Positions 50,598-59,521 are shown, counted from the first letter of the stretch. The stretch: 64,000 nt of DNA from Microbacterium testaceum (GCF_006539145.1 NZ_BJML01000006.1:62001-126000); one strand, 5' to 3'. A program made the numbers and translations. Notes: generated by a model from the letters alone, not told the origin.

Positions 50598-53500
50598 GAT
50601 GCGCTCACCGCCGACACCGTGTGGATGCGGCACAGTCCGTACGAGAACTCGTCGCGGCAATGCACCTCGTACGGCGCCGCGAAGCTCGTGCCGCGCATCA
50701 CCTCGACCGCCCGCTGCACGCGCTCGACGAACTGCCCGCGCTGCGCGTCGTCGAAAGGCTTCTGCGTCGGTTCGGCGTAGTCCTTCTTCGCCGCCGTGGG
50801 CCGGAGCACGAGGAGCTTCGCGCCGCCCGACGGCATCCCCGCGACCTGCTCGATGGCCCCCGACGAGAATGCGAGCTGGTACGCGGCGAGCTGCGGGTTG
50901 TCGGCGACCTTGGCATCCGTCTGCGGTTCGCTCTTGCCCGTCTTGAGGTCGACGATCACGACCTCGCCCGAGGGCGTCACCTCGACGCGGTCGATGTCGC
51001 CGCTCAGCACGGCGCCGTGCTCGCCGGCATCCGGGATCGGGATCGGCACCTCGAAGTGTCGCTCGGCACCGATCAAGCGTCCCCCCGCGTCGTCGAAACG
51101 ACGGAGATACGAGGCCAGCCGGCGGACGAGTTCGCGCGCTCGCGTACGTTCGGCCCGCTCGCGCCAGACGGCGTCGAACGCCAGCTCACCCCAGCGTTCG
51201 TCGACGACGGCCCACAGATCGTCTTCGGACGACGATGCCGACGTCTCGAGCGCCGCGTGGATGATCGTGCCGATGCCCGCCGTCGTCCCGCCTCTGTCGC
51301 CGCCGAGGTCGGCGATGACCCAGTCCAGTTCGCACTCTTCGAGCGCATGCAGACGCGACGGCGAGACGCGGACGTCTTCGCGCGAGAGATCCCGCAGCGG
51401 CGCCGACGAGGTGGGAGCCGCTACGCCGTACCACTGCTCGGGAGCGGCTCCCGCGACGCCCGCCGCCGCGAGAAGAGCGAGCTGCCCCGCCGCGTGCGCA
51501 CGCTCGGCAGGGCTGACGCGTGGGATCGTGAGCGAGCGGCGATGCCGCGCCACGAGACCGCGGAGCGACAGAGGATGTTCGGGGATGGATGCCGCCGGCT
51601 CGGGCGTCGGGAGCATCTCGAACAGCACACTGGGACCGGTGTCGTCGTCGTCGACCGCGGTGACCACCAGCAGCGCGCCGGCCCGGCTGAGGGCGCGGAC
51701 GAACAGCCGCAGCTCGTCGTGCATCGCCGCACGGCGGCGATCGAGCATGCCCGCGGCGGGAAGATCGGGGTTCTGCATCGCGTCTGCGAGCCGCCAGGTC
51801 TCGAGCAGCCCGCCGCGCAGGCGGGTGTTGGGCCAGACGCCGTCCTGCACCCCGGCGATGACGACGGTGTCGAACGCCGTGCCGGCCGCGGCCGCGGGGG
51901 TCAGCACCCGGACGGTGTCGACCACCGCGGGCTGCTCGATGCGGTCTTCGGCGACATCGCTGTCGAGCACGGCGCGCAGGAAGACCGAGGCCTCACCGTC
52001 GGGCTCGCGCTCGGTGAACCGCTTCGCTGCGTGGAACAGTGCGACGACCGCGTCGAGGTCGCGATCGGCCTGCTCGGCGATCGGGCCGTGTCCGCGCACC
52101 GCCTCGCGCCAGGGTCGCGATAACCCGCTGCGCTCCCACGCGGTCCAGAGCAGTTCGTGCGGGGTGGCGTGCGCCCGCGTCTGCGCGCGGAGTGCGGCGA
52201 GGGTCTCGCCCAGCCGAGCGGCGCGGCGGGCCTCACGGGTGTCGACGGCCTCGAGTTCGAGCGGGAAGCGCACCCCCGACACGAGGAGTTCTGTCGCCGT
52301 GCGGGTACCGCCGGCGCCGACCTCCTCGTGCCGGAGCGCGGTGCGCAGGCGTCGCAGCTCGATCGGGTCGAGCCCGCCGAAGGTGCCGAGCAGAGCGTCG
52401 ACCACCTCGTCGGCGATCCACTCCGCGGGATCCTTCATACCGAGTTCGACCAGCCCCACGAGATCGCGGACCGGGCGCTGCATGCCCAGGGCGAGGCCGG
52501 GGCCGCTCGCGCGCGCGGGCACCTCTCGCGCAGCGAGTTCGGCCTCGAGCGTGGCGACCTGCCTCGAGTCGTGCGCGATCACGGCGCACGAACCCCACGG
52601 CACGCCCTCGAGAACGTGTCGCTCGCGCAGCAGGCGCGCGATGGCGTCGGCCTCTTCCGCGGGCGACCGCAGCAGGTAGGTGCGCACCGAGCCCTGAGGC
52701 GCGGCACCCGAGGGAGCGCGGCGATGCGCGACCACCCCGGCCGCACCGATTTTCGTCACCACGCGGCGCACGAGATCGACCTGCTCCGGCGTGCCGCGAT
52801 GGGGCTCACCGAGCGCGGCGGTGGTGCCGAGCTCGCGAGCGAGACGGGCGAAATTCTCGGGCGTCGCCCCTCGGAACGCCCCCGACCCCACGTCGGGATC
52901 ACCGAACGCGACCACCCCGATACCGAGCGCACGACACGCGCGCAGCAGATCGATGCCGCCCGCGGTGAGCTCCTGGGCGTCGTCGACGAGGATGCAGCGC
53001 AGCGTCGCGAACCGCCCGAGAAGCCCGCGATCCACCAGGGCGTCATCGAGGACGACGACGGCCTCTCGAGCGAGGTCGGCCGCGTCGCGGTGCGTGCCGC
53101 GCATCGCGGAGCGCACGGTGCGGTACTCGTCGGCGAACGAGGCGACCGACGCCCAGACCGGCAGGTCGAACCTCTGCGCCAGCGCGATCAGGTCGTCGGA
53201 GGCGATGCCCAGGTCGGTGCACTCCGCGAGGAAGGCCCGGAGGTCGCCGCGGAAACCGCGGGTCGCGCGAACGGCGGGCCCGAGCCACGCGGGCCAGCGC
53301 GACGCACCCTCGAGCTCATCGAGGGCATCGCCCTCGAGCAGATCGCGGATGATCTGGTCTTCGTCGCCCCCGGTGAGCAGCTGCGGAGGCTCGAATCCGC
53401 GCCGCACCTCGGCGCCACGGACGATCTGGAACGCGAACGAGGCCACCGACCGCGCGAGAGCGCCCGAGGTCGCCCGCTCGACCGCGAGGGCGAGCGGATC

Positions 53501-53740
53501 GCGCAGAGCCGTCGCCGCGGGCCGCGTGGGAGTGAGCACCAGGACCTCGTCGGGATCGACTCCGGATGCCACCAGCTGCCGCACTCGAGCGAGCAGAGTG
53601 GTCGTCTTGCCCGACCCCGGAGCCCCCACTACCACACCGCTCGCGGTCGCGGGCCAGTCGACGACGACGCGCTGCTCGGCGTCGAGGACACCTCCCCGGG
53701 AGGGAGATGCGTCGAGGGCGACGGCATCCGGGATCTGCAT
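50594..53740 (-). CDS. adnA: AdnA-like helicase-nuclease subunit
   Basis: A 1048-residue protein with an N-terminal SF1 motor (Walker A GAPGSGKT at 39-46, LVDDAQELT as motif II) and a C-terminal nuclease domain. The nuclease shows SPSRLHALEECELDWVI and LSGDIDRVEVTPSG...VVIVDLKTG, with the Asp-Lys pair of the PD-(D/E)XK fold. The motor motifs are more diverged than in AdnB, consistent with a lesser role in translocation. It is the first gene of the adnA-adnB operon. A TAGCGT box ends six bases before the ATG, so the message is probably leaderless. Confidence 0.93.
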   Translation of the reverse strand: MQIPDAVALDASPSRGGVLDAEQRVVVDWPATASGVVVGAPGSGKTTTLLARVRQLVASGVDPDEVLVLTPTRPAATALRDPLALAVERATSGALARSVASFAFQIVRGAEVRRGFEPPQLLTGGDEDQIIRDLLEGDALDELEGASRWPAWLGPAVRATRGFRGDLRAFLAECTDLGIASDDLIALAQRFDLPVWASVASFADEYRTVRSAMRGTHRDAADLAREAVVVLDDALVDRGLLGRFATLRCILVDDAQELTAGGIDLLRACRALGIGVVAFGDPDVGSGAFRGATPENFARLARELGTTAALGEPHRGTPEQVDLVRRVVTKIGAAGVVAHRRAPSGAAPQGSVRTYLLRSPAEEADAIARLLRERHVLEGVPWGSCAVIAHDSRQVATLEAELAAREVPARASGPGLALGMQRPVRDLVGLVELGMKDPAEWIADEVVDALLGTFGGLDPIELRRLRTALRHEEVGAGGTRTATELLVSGVRFPLELEAVDTREARRAARLGETLAALRAQTRAHATPHELLWTAWERSGLSRPWREAVRGHGPIAEQADRDLDAVVALFHAAKRFTEREPDGEASVFLRAVLDSDVAEDRIEQPAVVDTVRVLTPAAAAGTAFDTVVIAGVQDGVWPNTRLRGGLLETWRLADAMQNPDLPAAGMLDRRRAAMHDELRLFVRALSRAGALLVVTAVDDDDTGPSVLFEMLPTPEPAASIPEHPLSLRGLVARHRRSLTIPRVSPAERAHAAGQLALLAAAGVAGAAPEQWYGVAAPTSSAPLRDLSREDVRVSPSRLHALEECELDWVIADLGGDRGGTTAGIGTIIHAALETSASSSEDDLWAVVDERWGELAFDAVWRERAERTRARELVRRLASYLRRFDDAGGRLIGAERHFEVPIPIPDAGEHGAVLSGDIDRVEVTPSGEVVIVDLKTGKSEPQTDAKVADNPQLAAYQLAFSSGAIEQVAGMPSGGAKLLVLRPTAAKKDYAEPTQKPFDDAQRGQFVERVQRAVEVMRGTSFAAPYEVHCRDEFSYGLCRIHTVSAVSAS

Positions 53741-53746
53741 GTCTCC

Positions 53747-53752
53747 ACGCTA
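53747..53752 (-). promoter_or_regulatory. Probable -10 box of a leaderless promoter (adnA)
   Basis: On the minus strand TAGCGT is followed by GGAGAC and the ATG of adnA. GGAGAC might also help ribosome binding, though it directly abuts the start codon. Confidence 0.45.
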
Positions 53753-53929
53753 ATCGCGACCTCCGACATCGCCGGGTGCGACGCCGCGACGGCACCCGGT
53801 CGGGTCGTCGATGCGCCACGCGTTCGCCGTCCGCGAAGCGGCCCCTCCCGCGGACTGCGGTGTCGGAAGCCTGCCCTAGAGTCGAATCACGCGCCGGGCC
53901 GACCGCGGCCCGCGGGGAAAGGACGCATC

Positions 53930-54154
53930 GTGGAGATCCGCATCGGAATCACCAACACCGGCCGCGAGCTGAACTTCGAGACGAACGAGAGCTCGGACGC
54001 CGTCAAGTCGGCTGTCGCCGCTGCGCTCGACAACGCCGCCAGCCATGTCTCGTTCACCGATGTGAAAGGCAACTCCTACCTCGTCCCGACCGCCAACCTC
54101 GCGTTCGTCGAACTCGGCACCGAAGAGTCGCGTCGCGTCGGCTTCGTCGCCTGA
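53930..54154 (+). CDS. DUF3107-family small protein
   Basis: A 74-residue cytoplasmic protein matching DUF3107 over its full length: IRIGITNTGRELNFETN at the start, a helix of Ala-rich residues in the middle and VPTANLAFVELG near the end. The mycobacterial homologue is Rv3208A (TB9.4); function unknown. The GTG at 53930 follows AAAGGA nine bases upstream. A TAGAGT box at 53877-53882 could be its -10 element. It is divergent from adnA, and its position relative to adnAB and the RNA helicase is conserved in actinobacteria. Confidence 0.88.
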   Translation: MEIRIGITNTGRELNFETNESSDAVKSAVAAALDNAASHVSFTDVKGNSYLVPTANLAFVELGTEESRRVGFVA

Positions 54155-54166
54155 CACGGCCGACCC

Positions 54167-54454
54167 GTGCAGATTCTGCTCGGACTCGTCATCGGCGCGG
54201 TCATCGGCCTGGTTGCGCATTTCGCGCTGCCGCACCGTCACCTCCGCGGTGTCGCGCTCGCCCCTCTGGCGGGGGCGGCCGCGGCCGCCGTCGTCTGGAC
54301 CGCGCTCACCTGGGTCGGTCTCGGAGCGGACTCGCCGATCCTGTGGATAGTCGCCGTCCTCGCCCCGGCCGTCACGACCTTCGCCCTCGCGTCACTGCTC
54401 ACCCGGTCACGTCTGGCGCGCGACGAAGCCGACCGGGTGCGCCTGGGCGTCTGA
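54167..54454 (+). CDS. Small membrane protein, hypothetical
   Basis: A 95-residue protein with three hydrophobic helices and a short basic/acidic C-terminal tail (RSRLARDEADRVRLGV). It starts with a GTG 13 bases after the DUF3107 stop, so it is probably in the same transcript. No recognisable family. The ribosome-binding site is weak. Confidence 0.6.
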   Translation: MQILLGLVIGAVIGLVAHFALPHRHLRGVALAPLAGAAAAAVVWTALTWVGLGADSPILWIVAVLAPAVTTFALASLLTRSRLARDEADRVRLGV

Positions 54455-54563
54455 TCGATCTCGACAGATCGTCGGATGCCGTCACCCGACGTCCGCGATC
54501 TCGCCCGCAGGTTCGCGAGCTCTCCTCGACGGGACTCGATCACCCGCGCGACCATGACGCTCG

Positions 54564-55280
54564 CTACGCGGCGAGCCCCATGGCATCCATGCGCCTGGAG
54601 TGAGCGCCCATCAGTTCGCTGAAGACCGGCTCGACCTTGGCCTCGTCGGCGCGATCGAGGTGGCCGTGGCGCAGTGCCGCACGCGCGACGAGCAGGGTGT
54701 CGCCGACGAGACGGCGGCCCCAGAGAGCGAGCAGCCAGCGCCACTCCTCGTCGCTCTCGATCGTGGCCCCGAGGATGTCGACGATCGCCTGACGGTCGTC
54801 GTCGGCCTGCAGGATGCGCGCCACCCGGCGACCGGTGTCGCCATAGCTCGACGAGAGCGCGAGGTAGAAGTCGTCAAGGAGTCCCGCCGTGATGTGCACG
54901 GTGAGCATCGTCTCCTGCGGGCGCACGCCGTGCGTGTTGCGGCGGAAGGCGTCGAGCGACTCGCGGAACGGCAGCATGAGCTGCGTCGGGTCGGCCCCGC
55001 GCTCGCGGATCAGGGCGACGAGCTCCTGGTGCTTGATCAATGCCGCTCCCGCCGCGCGCGAGAGCGACTCCTTCTCGGCGAGCTCGGGTGTCAGGGCGAT
55101 CAGCTCGCTGAGCGTCTCGAAGAACCCGAGCTGCAGGTACGCGGCTTGACCGAGGAACGTCTCGACGTCGGGGGCGAGCTCGGCGAAATCGACGCGCATG
55201 GCCTCACCGAGGTCTCCGCGCGAGCGCAACTGGAGCGTACGACCCACCGGGCGCTGTCGGCGACGGAACCACTCGAACAC
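54564..55280 (-). CDS. Ferritin-like fold protein (MiaE-like / DUF3066-type)
   Basis: About 238 residues, nearly all helical. The first part (VFEWFRRRQRPVGRTLQLRSRGDL) is basic; the rest is a four-helix bundle with possible di-iron ligands in KESLSRAAGAALIKHQELV and the ESDEEWRWLLALWGRRLVGDTLL region. It resembles the actinobacterial ferritin-like proteins encoded beside rhlE (I believe Rv3210c), related to the tRNA hydroxylase MiaE. Enzymatic activity is not established. The GTG at 55280 is favoured over the much longer open frame because a TAGGCT box ends seven bases before it and because upstream translation has no family features. Confidence 0.75.
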   Translation of the reverse strand: MFEWFRRRQRPVGRTLQLRSRGDLGEAMRVDFAELAPDVETFLGQAAYLQLGFFETLSELIALTPELAEKESLSRAAGAALIKHQELVALIRERGADPTQLMLPFRESLDAFRRNTHGVRPQETMLTVHITAGLLDDFYLALSSSYGDTGRRVARILQADDDRQAIVDILGATIESDEEWRWLLALWGRRLVGDTLLVARAALRHGHLDRADEAKVEPVFSELMGAHSRRMDAMGLAA

Positions 55281-55287
55281 GTACGAC

Positions 55288-55293
55288 AGCCTA
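55288..55293 (-). promoter_or_regulatory. Probable -10 box (ferritin-like gene)
   Basis: On the minus strand TAGGCT, then seven bases and the GTG at 55280. No ribosome-binding site is present in between. Confidence 0.35.
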
Positions 55294-55430
55294 GGCGTCG
55301 GGGGCTTCGGAAACACGCCGGGTAGAGTGGACGAGTCCCGGCGATGGATCGGGACCCCGCGCCTGTGGACGAGTGAGGCGTGGATACGACTCCCCCAGGC
55401 GGTCTCTCGCCGCCGGAACAGGCACGCACC

Positions 55431-56885
55431 ATGACGACTTTCGCCGATCTCGGCGTCGACCAGGACATCGTCGATGCCCTCGCGACGAAGGGCATCATCG
55501 ACGCCTTCCCCATCCAGGAGCAGACGATCCCCCTCGGCCTCCCCGGCCAGGACATCATCGGCCAGGCCAAGACGGGTACCGGAAAGACCTTCGGCTTCGG
55601 CATCCCCGTCGTCCAGCGTCTCGGCCCCAACCCCGAGCCCGGCGTGAAGGCCCTCATCGTGGTCCCCACCCGCGAGCTCGCTGTGCAGGTCTACGAAGAC
55701 ATGGACATGCTGACCTCGAACCGCCCCACCAGCGTCGTCGCCATCTACGGCGGCAAGGCGTACGAGGGCCAGATCGACCAGCTCAAGGCCGGCGCGCAGA
55801 TCGTCGTCGGAACCCCCGGTCGCCTCATCGACCTCGCCAATCAGCGCCTGCTCGACCTGTCGAACGCGACCGAGGTCGTGCTCGACGAGGCCGACAAGAT
55901 GCTCGACCTCGGCTTCCTCGCCGACATCGAGAAGATCTTCTCGAAGGTCCCGCCGGTGCGTCACACACAGCTCTTCTCGGCGACCATGCCCGGCCCGATC
56001 GTCGCGCTGGCCCGCCGCTTCATGTCGAACCCCATCCACATGCGCGCCAACGACCCCGACGAGGGCCTCACGCAGGCGAACATCAAGCACCTCGTCTACC
56101 GCGCGCACTCGCTCGACAAGGACGAGGTCATCGCCCGCATCCTCCAGTCGGAGGGTCGCGAGAAGGCCGTCATCTTCACCCGCACCAAGCGCGCCGCCCA
56201 GAAGCTCGTCGACGAGCTCGGCGACCGCGGCTTCAACGCCGCCGCCGTCCACGGCGACATGAGCCAGGAGGCGCGAGAGCGCTCGATGGCCGCGTTCAAG
56301 GCCGGCAAGAAGGACGTGCTGATCGCCACCGACGTCGCCGCCCGCGGCATCGACGTCAACGACGTCACCCACGTGATCAACCACACGATCCCCGACGACG
56401 AGAAGACTTACCTGCACCGCGCGGGACGCACCGGCCGCGCCGGCAAGACCGGCATCGCGGTGACCTTCGTCGATTGGGACGACCTGCACAAATGGGCGCT
56501 CATCAACCGCGCCCTCGATTTCGGGCAGCCCGAACCCACCGAAACCTACTCGTCGAGCCCGCACCTCTACACCGACCTGAACATCCCCGAGGGTACGAAG
56601 GGTCGCCTGGTGACGGCTCCCAAGGCCGTCGCGCCTCGCGCTGAGAAGAAGAGCGAGGGCCAGTATGCCGAGGGCACCCGCGGTCCGCGTCGCCGCCGCC
56701 GCGGCGGATCGTCGTCGGCTGAGGGCGCTGCCCCCGCCGGTGACGCCGCCCCGCGCGAAGAGGGTGGCGCCGGCACGCACGACGGCGCCGGCAAGGAGCA
56801 CCACGACGGCAATGCGGCGCCCCGTCGCCGCCGTCGTCGTCGCGGCAGCGGAAGCTCGGGAACGCCGACGGCCCCCGTCGCCTGA
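55431..56885 (+). CDS. DEAD-box RNA helicase
   Basis: A 484-residue RhlE-like helicase. The Q motif is FPIQEQTIPLGL, motif I AKTGTGKT (46-53), Ia PTRELAVQ, II DEAD (VLDEADKM), III SAT, and VI HRAGRTGRAG. The C-terminal ~80 residues are basic and Gly/Arg-rich (RGPRRRRRGG and RRRRRRRGSG), typical RNA-binding tails. It unwinds short RNA duplexes in ribosome assembly or RNA turnover. The ATG at 55431 gives the normal family N-terminus (TTFADLGVDQ); a GTG 17 codons earlier is possible. A strong terminator follows. Confidence 0.93.
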   Translation: MTTFADLGVDQDIVDALATKGIIDAFPIQEQTIPLGLPGQDIIGQAKTGTGKTFGFGIPVVQRLGPNPEPGVKALIVVPTRELAVQVYEDMDMLTSNRPTSVVAIYGGKAYEGQIDQLKAGAQIVVGTPGRLIDLANQRLLDLSNATEVVLDEADKMLDLGFLADIEKIFSKVPPVRHTQLFSATMPGPIVALARRFMSNPIHMRANDPDEGLTQANIKHLVYRAHSLDKDEVIARILQSEGREKAVIFTRTKRAAQKLVDELGDRGFNAAAVHGDMSQEARERSMAAFKAGKKDVLIATDVAARGIDVNDVTHVINHTIPDDEKTYLHRAGRTGRAGKTGIAVTFVDWDDLHKWALINRALDFGQPEPTETYSSSPHLYTDLNIPEGTKGRLVTAPKAVAPRAEKKSEGQYAEGTRGPRRRRRGGSSSAEGAAPAGDAAPREEGGAGTHDGAGKEHHDGNAAPRRRRRRRGSGSSGTPTAPVA

Positions 56886-56901
56886 CGCGCCTTCGGCGGA
56901 G

Positions 56902-56935
56902 ACGGCGCCGATCCCCGCACGGGGGTCGGCGCCGT
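56902..56935 (+). terminator. Intrinsic terminator of the DEAD-box helicase gene
   Basis: A 15-base-pair stem (56902-56916 with 56921-56935, one G-T pair) closed by a GCAC loop, 16 bases after the stop codon. Confidence 0.82.
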
Positions 56936-57033
56936 TCGCGAAGATGGCGGCATCCGGCATCACCCGGCGTCGTTCACTCGGTGCGGTCCGGCACAGCCAC
57001 GTGCGCGGTGCCGCCGCGCAGTCTCCGCACCCT

Positions 57034-57102
57034 CGCATAAACGCGATCCACGCGCATAAACACGCGCTCCTCGCGTTTATCGGCGCCAACAGCGTTTATG
57101 CG
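57034..57102. repeat. Nested inverted repeats of GCATAAAC
   Basis: Two copies in one orientation (57034-57044 CGCATAAACGC and 57053-57061 CGCATAAAC) face two in the other (57072-57080 CGCGTTTAT and 57092-57102 GCGTTTATGCG). The outermost pair matches perfectly over 11 bases. AT-rich islands in a very GC-rich setting make chance unlikely. Confidence 0.8.
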
Positions 57103-57311
57103 TGGCCCACCACGCCCCGCCCGCCCGCGCCGCCCCCGGCACCTGCTCGCACCACATCCGCAGCCCGCGCCGCCCAACGCGCGCCCGCGCCGCGCAACGC
57201 GCGCCCGTCCGCGCCACACGACGCCGGCCTCGCCCCACGCGACGCCCGGGCATCCCCACGCGGCGCGCACCCATCCGCGCCCGGGCATCCCACACTCCGC
57301 GGGGCAGCCAC

Positions 57312-58172
57312 CTACGGGAAGACCGGCGACGTCCCGCGTCCGCGGGTGAAGATGCGCTCCACCATGTCGTCGGCCGTCGTGTTCTCGCCCGGGATGTTCG
57401 GTTTTCCGAGGCCGTGATAGTCGCTCGAGCCGGTGACGATCAGGTCGCGGTCGGTGGCGAGATCGGCGAGCAGAGCCGTGGGCTCGGGGAGGTTCTCGCG
57501 GTGAGCGAGTTCGAAGCCCGCAAGGCCCGCGTCGAGCATCGCGTGCAGCACACTGTCGGGAAGCAGAGATCGTCCCGCAGGGTGGGCGATGATCGGCACG
57601 CCGCCCGCCGCCACGACGAGTTCGACCGCCGTCACGGGGTCGGGCGCGTACAGCGCCACGTAGTAGTCGCCGGAGGGGTGCAGGATGCCGGCGAAGGCCT
57701 CGGTCCGATCGGCGACGATGCCGCGCGCGACGAGGGCGTCGGCGATGTGCGGACGCCCCACGGTCGCGCCGTCGGTGGTCTGGGCCACGATGTCGTCCCA
57801 GGCGATGTCGTAGTCGTGGGAGATTCGCTCGGCCATGATCTGCGCCCGGTCGAGCCGCGAGGAGCGGATGCGGTCGGTCATCGACCGGAGATCTGTGTCG
57901 TCGGGGTCGACGAGGTAGGCCAGCAGATGGACGCTGCGCCACCGATGCCGGGCCGACAGTTCCATTCCGGGGACGAACGTCATCCCGAGAGACGTCGCGG
58001 CCTCGGCGGCCTCAGCCCAACCCGACGTGGTGTCGTGGTCGGTCAGGGCCGCGGTGTGCAGCCCGTGGCGGTGGGCTGCCGCCATGACCTGCGCGGGGGG
58101 CTCCGTACCGTCGGAGTGCGAGGAGTGCAGGTGCAGGTCGCTCGGACCCTCGAATCGCCGTTCACGCTGCAC
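57312..58172 (-). CDS. PHP-domain phosphoesterase
   Basis: A 286-residue PHP protein. Metal-binding motifs are DLHLHSSHSDG near the start, ALTDHDTTSG, PGMELSA, GGVPIIAHPAG and GSSDYHG near the end, the complete set of the stand-alone PHP family. Related proteins hydrolyse 3',5'-nucleoside bisphosphates or oligoribonucleotides (YciV/RnaAM type). The GTG at 58172 is selected because a TACGCT box ends six bases before it; a start 14 codons upstream lacks this. It is divergent from the endonuclease/phosphatase-like gene with 87 bases between the two starts. Confidence 0.88.
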   Translation of the reverse strand: MQRERRFEGPSDLHLHSSHSDGTEPPAQVMAAAHRHGLHTAALTDHDTTSGWAEAAEAATSLGMTFVPGMELSARHRWRSVHLLAYLVDPDDTDLRSMTDRIRSSRLDRAQIMAERISHDYDIAWDDIVAQTTDGATVGRPHIADALVARGIVADRTEAFAGILHPSGDYYVALYAPDPVTAVELVVAAGGVPIIAHPAGRSLLPDSVLHAMLDAGLAGFELAHRENLPEPTALLADLATDRDLIVTGSSDYHGLGKPNIPGENTTADDMVERIFTRGRGTSPVFP

Positions 58173-58178
58173 CCGTCG

Positions 58179-58184
58179 AGCGTA
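58179..58184 (-). promoter_or_regulatory. Probable -10 box of a leaderless promoter (PHP gene)
   Basis: On the minus strand TACGCT, then CGACGG and the GTG at 58172. Confidence 0.4.
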
Positions 58185-58246
58185 TCGTCCCGCATTCGCA
58201 GAGGCGGCGCCCATGCGGCATCCGTGGATCTCTCAGACGTCTCCCC

Positions 58247-58252
58247 TATCGT
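58247..58252 (+). promoter_or_regulatory. Probable -10 box of a leaderless promoter (EEP gene)
   Basis: TATCGT, then seven bases and the GTG at 58260. With the PHP box on the other strand it makes a compact divergent promoter region. Confidence 0.4.
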
Positions 58253-58259
58253 CGGGTGC

Positions 58260-59291
58260 GTGCGTCGTCTGGTCGGTCTCCTGGTCGCGCTCGCCTTCGC
58301 GGCGGGTGCCGCGGTGCTCACGTGGCCTTCGGCGTTCGGCATCGAGCGCACGTTCCCCCTGGCGCAGATCATCTCGTTCCGCGCGCCGCTGGCGGCCGCC
58401 TTCGTGGCCGCGGCCCTGCTCATGCTGCTCTTCGCGCTGATCCGTCCGATCCGTGCCCTCGCCTTCGTCCTCGCGATCGTGTTCGGTCTCGCCGGCGGAG
58501 CCAACGTCTCGCTGCTCGCGCAGCGCGGCCTGGGCTCCGAGGATCTGCCCGCGAAGACGGCGTCGAGCCTGCGCATCATGACGTGGAACACCGCGGGTTC
58601 GGCCACCTCGGCCGAGTCGATCGCGCAATTCGCGGTGGGAATGCAGGCCGACGTCGTGACCCTCCCCGAGACCACGATCGAGACGGGTGCCGAGGTCGCC
58701 GAGCTCATGCGCGACATGGGCCAGCCGATGTGGGCGCATCACGCGGAGTACGGCGAGTACGGCATCACCGGGTGGGATGCCACCTCGACCACCGTGCTCA
58801 TCAAGCCCGAACTGGGCGAATACTCCGTCATCCAGTCTTCGCTCGACGGCTCGAGCAACACCTCGACCGTCCCGAGCGCCGTGGCCATGCCCGTGTCGGG
58901 CGACGGCCCGATCATCGTCGCCGCCCACGCGGTCGCCCCACGCGAGGAGTACATGACGCAGTGGCGCAGCGACCTGCAGTGGCTGGCCGACCAGTGCGCG
59001 ACAGACAACGTGATCCTCGCGGGCGACTTCAATGCGACCCTTGATCACATGACCGGGATGGGGGTCGACGGCGGCACGCTGGGGCGCTGCCACGACGCGG
59101 CATCCGAAAGCGGCAACGGCGGCGTAGGCACCTGGCCCACGAACGCTCCCGCGCTCCTGGGCGCGCCGATCGACCACGTCATGGCGACCCCCGACTGGAC
59201 GGTCTCGGCGTCTGTCGTCATGCGCACCCTCGACGGCTCGGGCAGCGATCACCGCCCGATCGTCGTGCAGCTCGAACGCACGGGCGGCTGA
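58260..59291 (+). CDS. Membrane-anchored endonuclease/exonuclease/phosphatase-family protein
   Basis: A 343-residue protein with two or three N-terminal membrane helices (residues ~3-80) and an extracytoplasmic EEP domain. The EEP motifs are IMTWNTAGS, the metal Glu in TLPETTIE, HAVAP, VILAGDFNATLDHM and the terminal GSDHRPIVVQL with the catalytic Asp-His pair. Such enzymes act on phosphodiesters of nucleic acids or lipids; the topology places this one outside the membrane. The frame is open for over a kilobase upstream without features, so the GTG at 58260 next to the first helix is used. Confidence 0.87.
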   Translation: MRRLVGLLVALAFAAGAAVLTWPSAFGIERTFPLAQIISFRAPLAAAFVAAALLMLLFALIRPIRALAFVLAIVFGLAGGANVSLLAQRGLGSEDLPAKTASSLRIMTWNTAGSATSAESIAQFAVGMQADVVTLPETTIETGAEVAELMRDMGQPMWAHHAEYGEYGITGWDATSTTVLIKPELGEYSVIQSSLDGSSNTSTVPSAVAMPVSGDGPIIVAAHAVAPREEYMTQWRSDLQWLADQCATDNVILAGDFNATLDHMTGMGVDGGTLGRCHDAASESGNGGVGTWPTNAPALLGAPIDHVMATPDWTVSASVVMRTLDGSGSDHRPIVVQLERTGG

Positions 59292-59521
59292 CCGGGCGCA
59301 CCTGCAGCGCTCCCGAAGCCCGACTGGATGCCGCTTCTCCGGCCGACAGCCGACGGTCGCGTGCCGCGCTCCGGATCGTCGACCGGATGCCTGCACCCCG
59401 GCGCGCCGACAGGGACGACGCCGCGCCATTCCCCCGCGCCCGGTCCACCCACCCACCGCCTGCGGCCTTGTGCCGAACCGACCGTCGTGCGCGCGGCGCC
59501 CGACGGTGCGAGACTGGAACG

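Larger units (their letters stand above)
56886..57311. other. Gene-free region between convergent helicase and PHP genes
   Basis: About 425 bases. It holds the helicase terminator (56902-56935), a cluster of inverted GCATAAAC repeats (57034-57102), and a ~200-base C-rich stretch (57103-57311) made of CGCGCCC-like units. Frames crossing it translate to Pro/Ala/Arg-rich strings with no family features and are not taken as genes. Confidence 0.6.

Noticed and set aside
54564..57089. 841-codon minus-strand frame spanning the ferritin-like gene and the RNA helicase
   Set aside because: Only the last ~238 codons have family features; the rest is antisense to the DEAD-box gene with its complete motif set.
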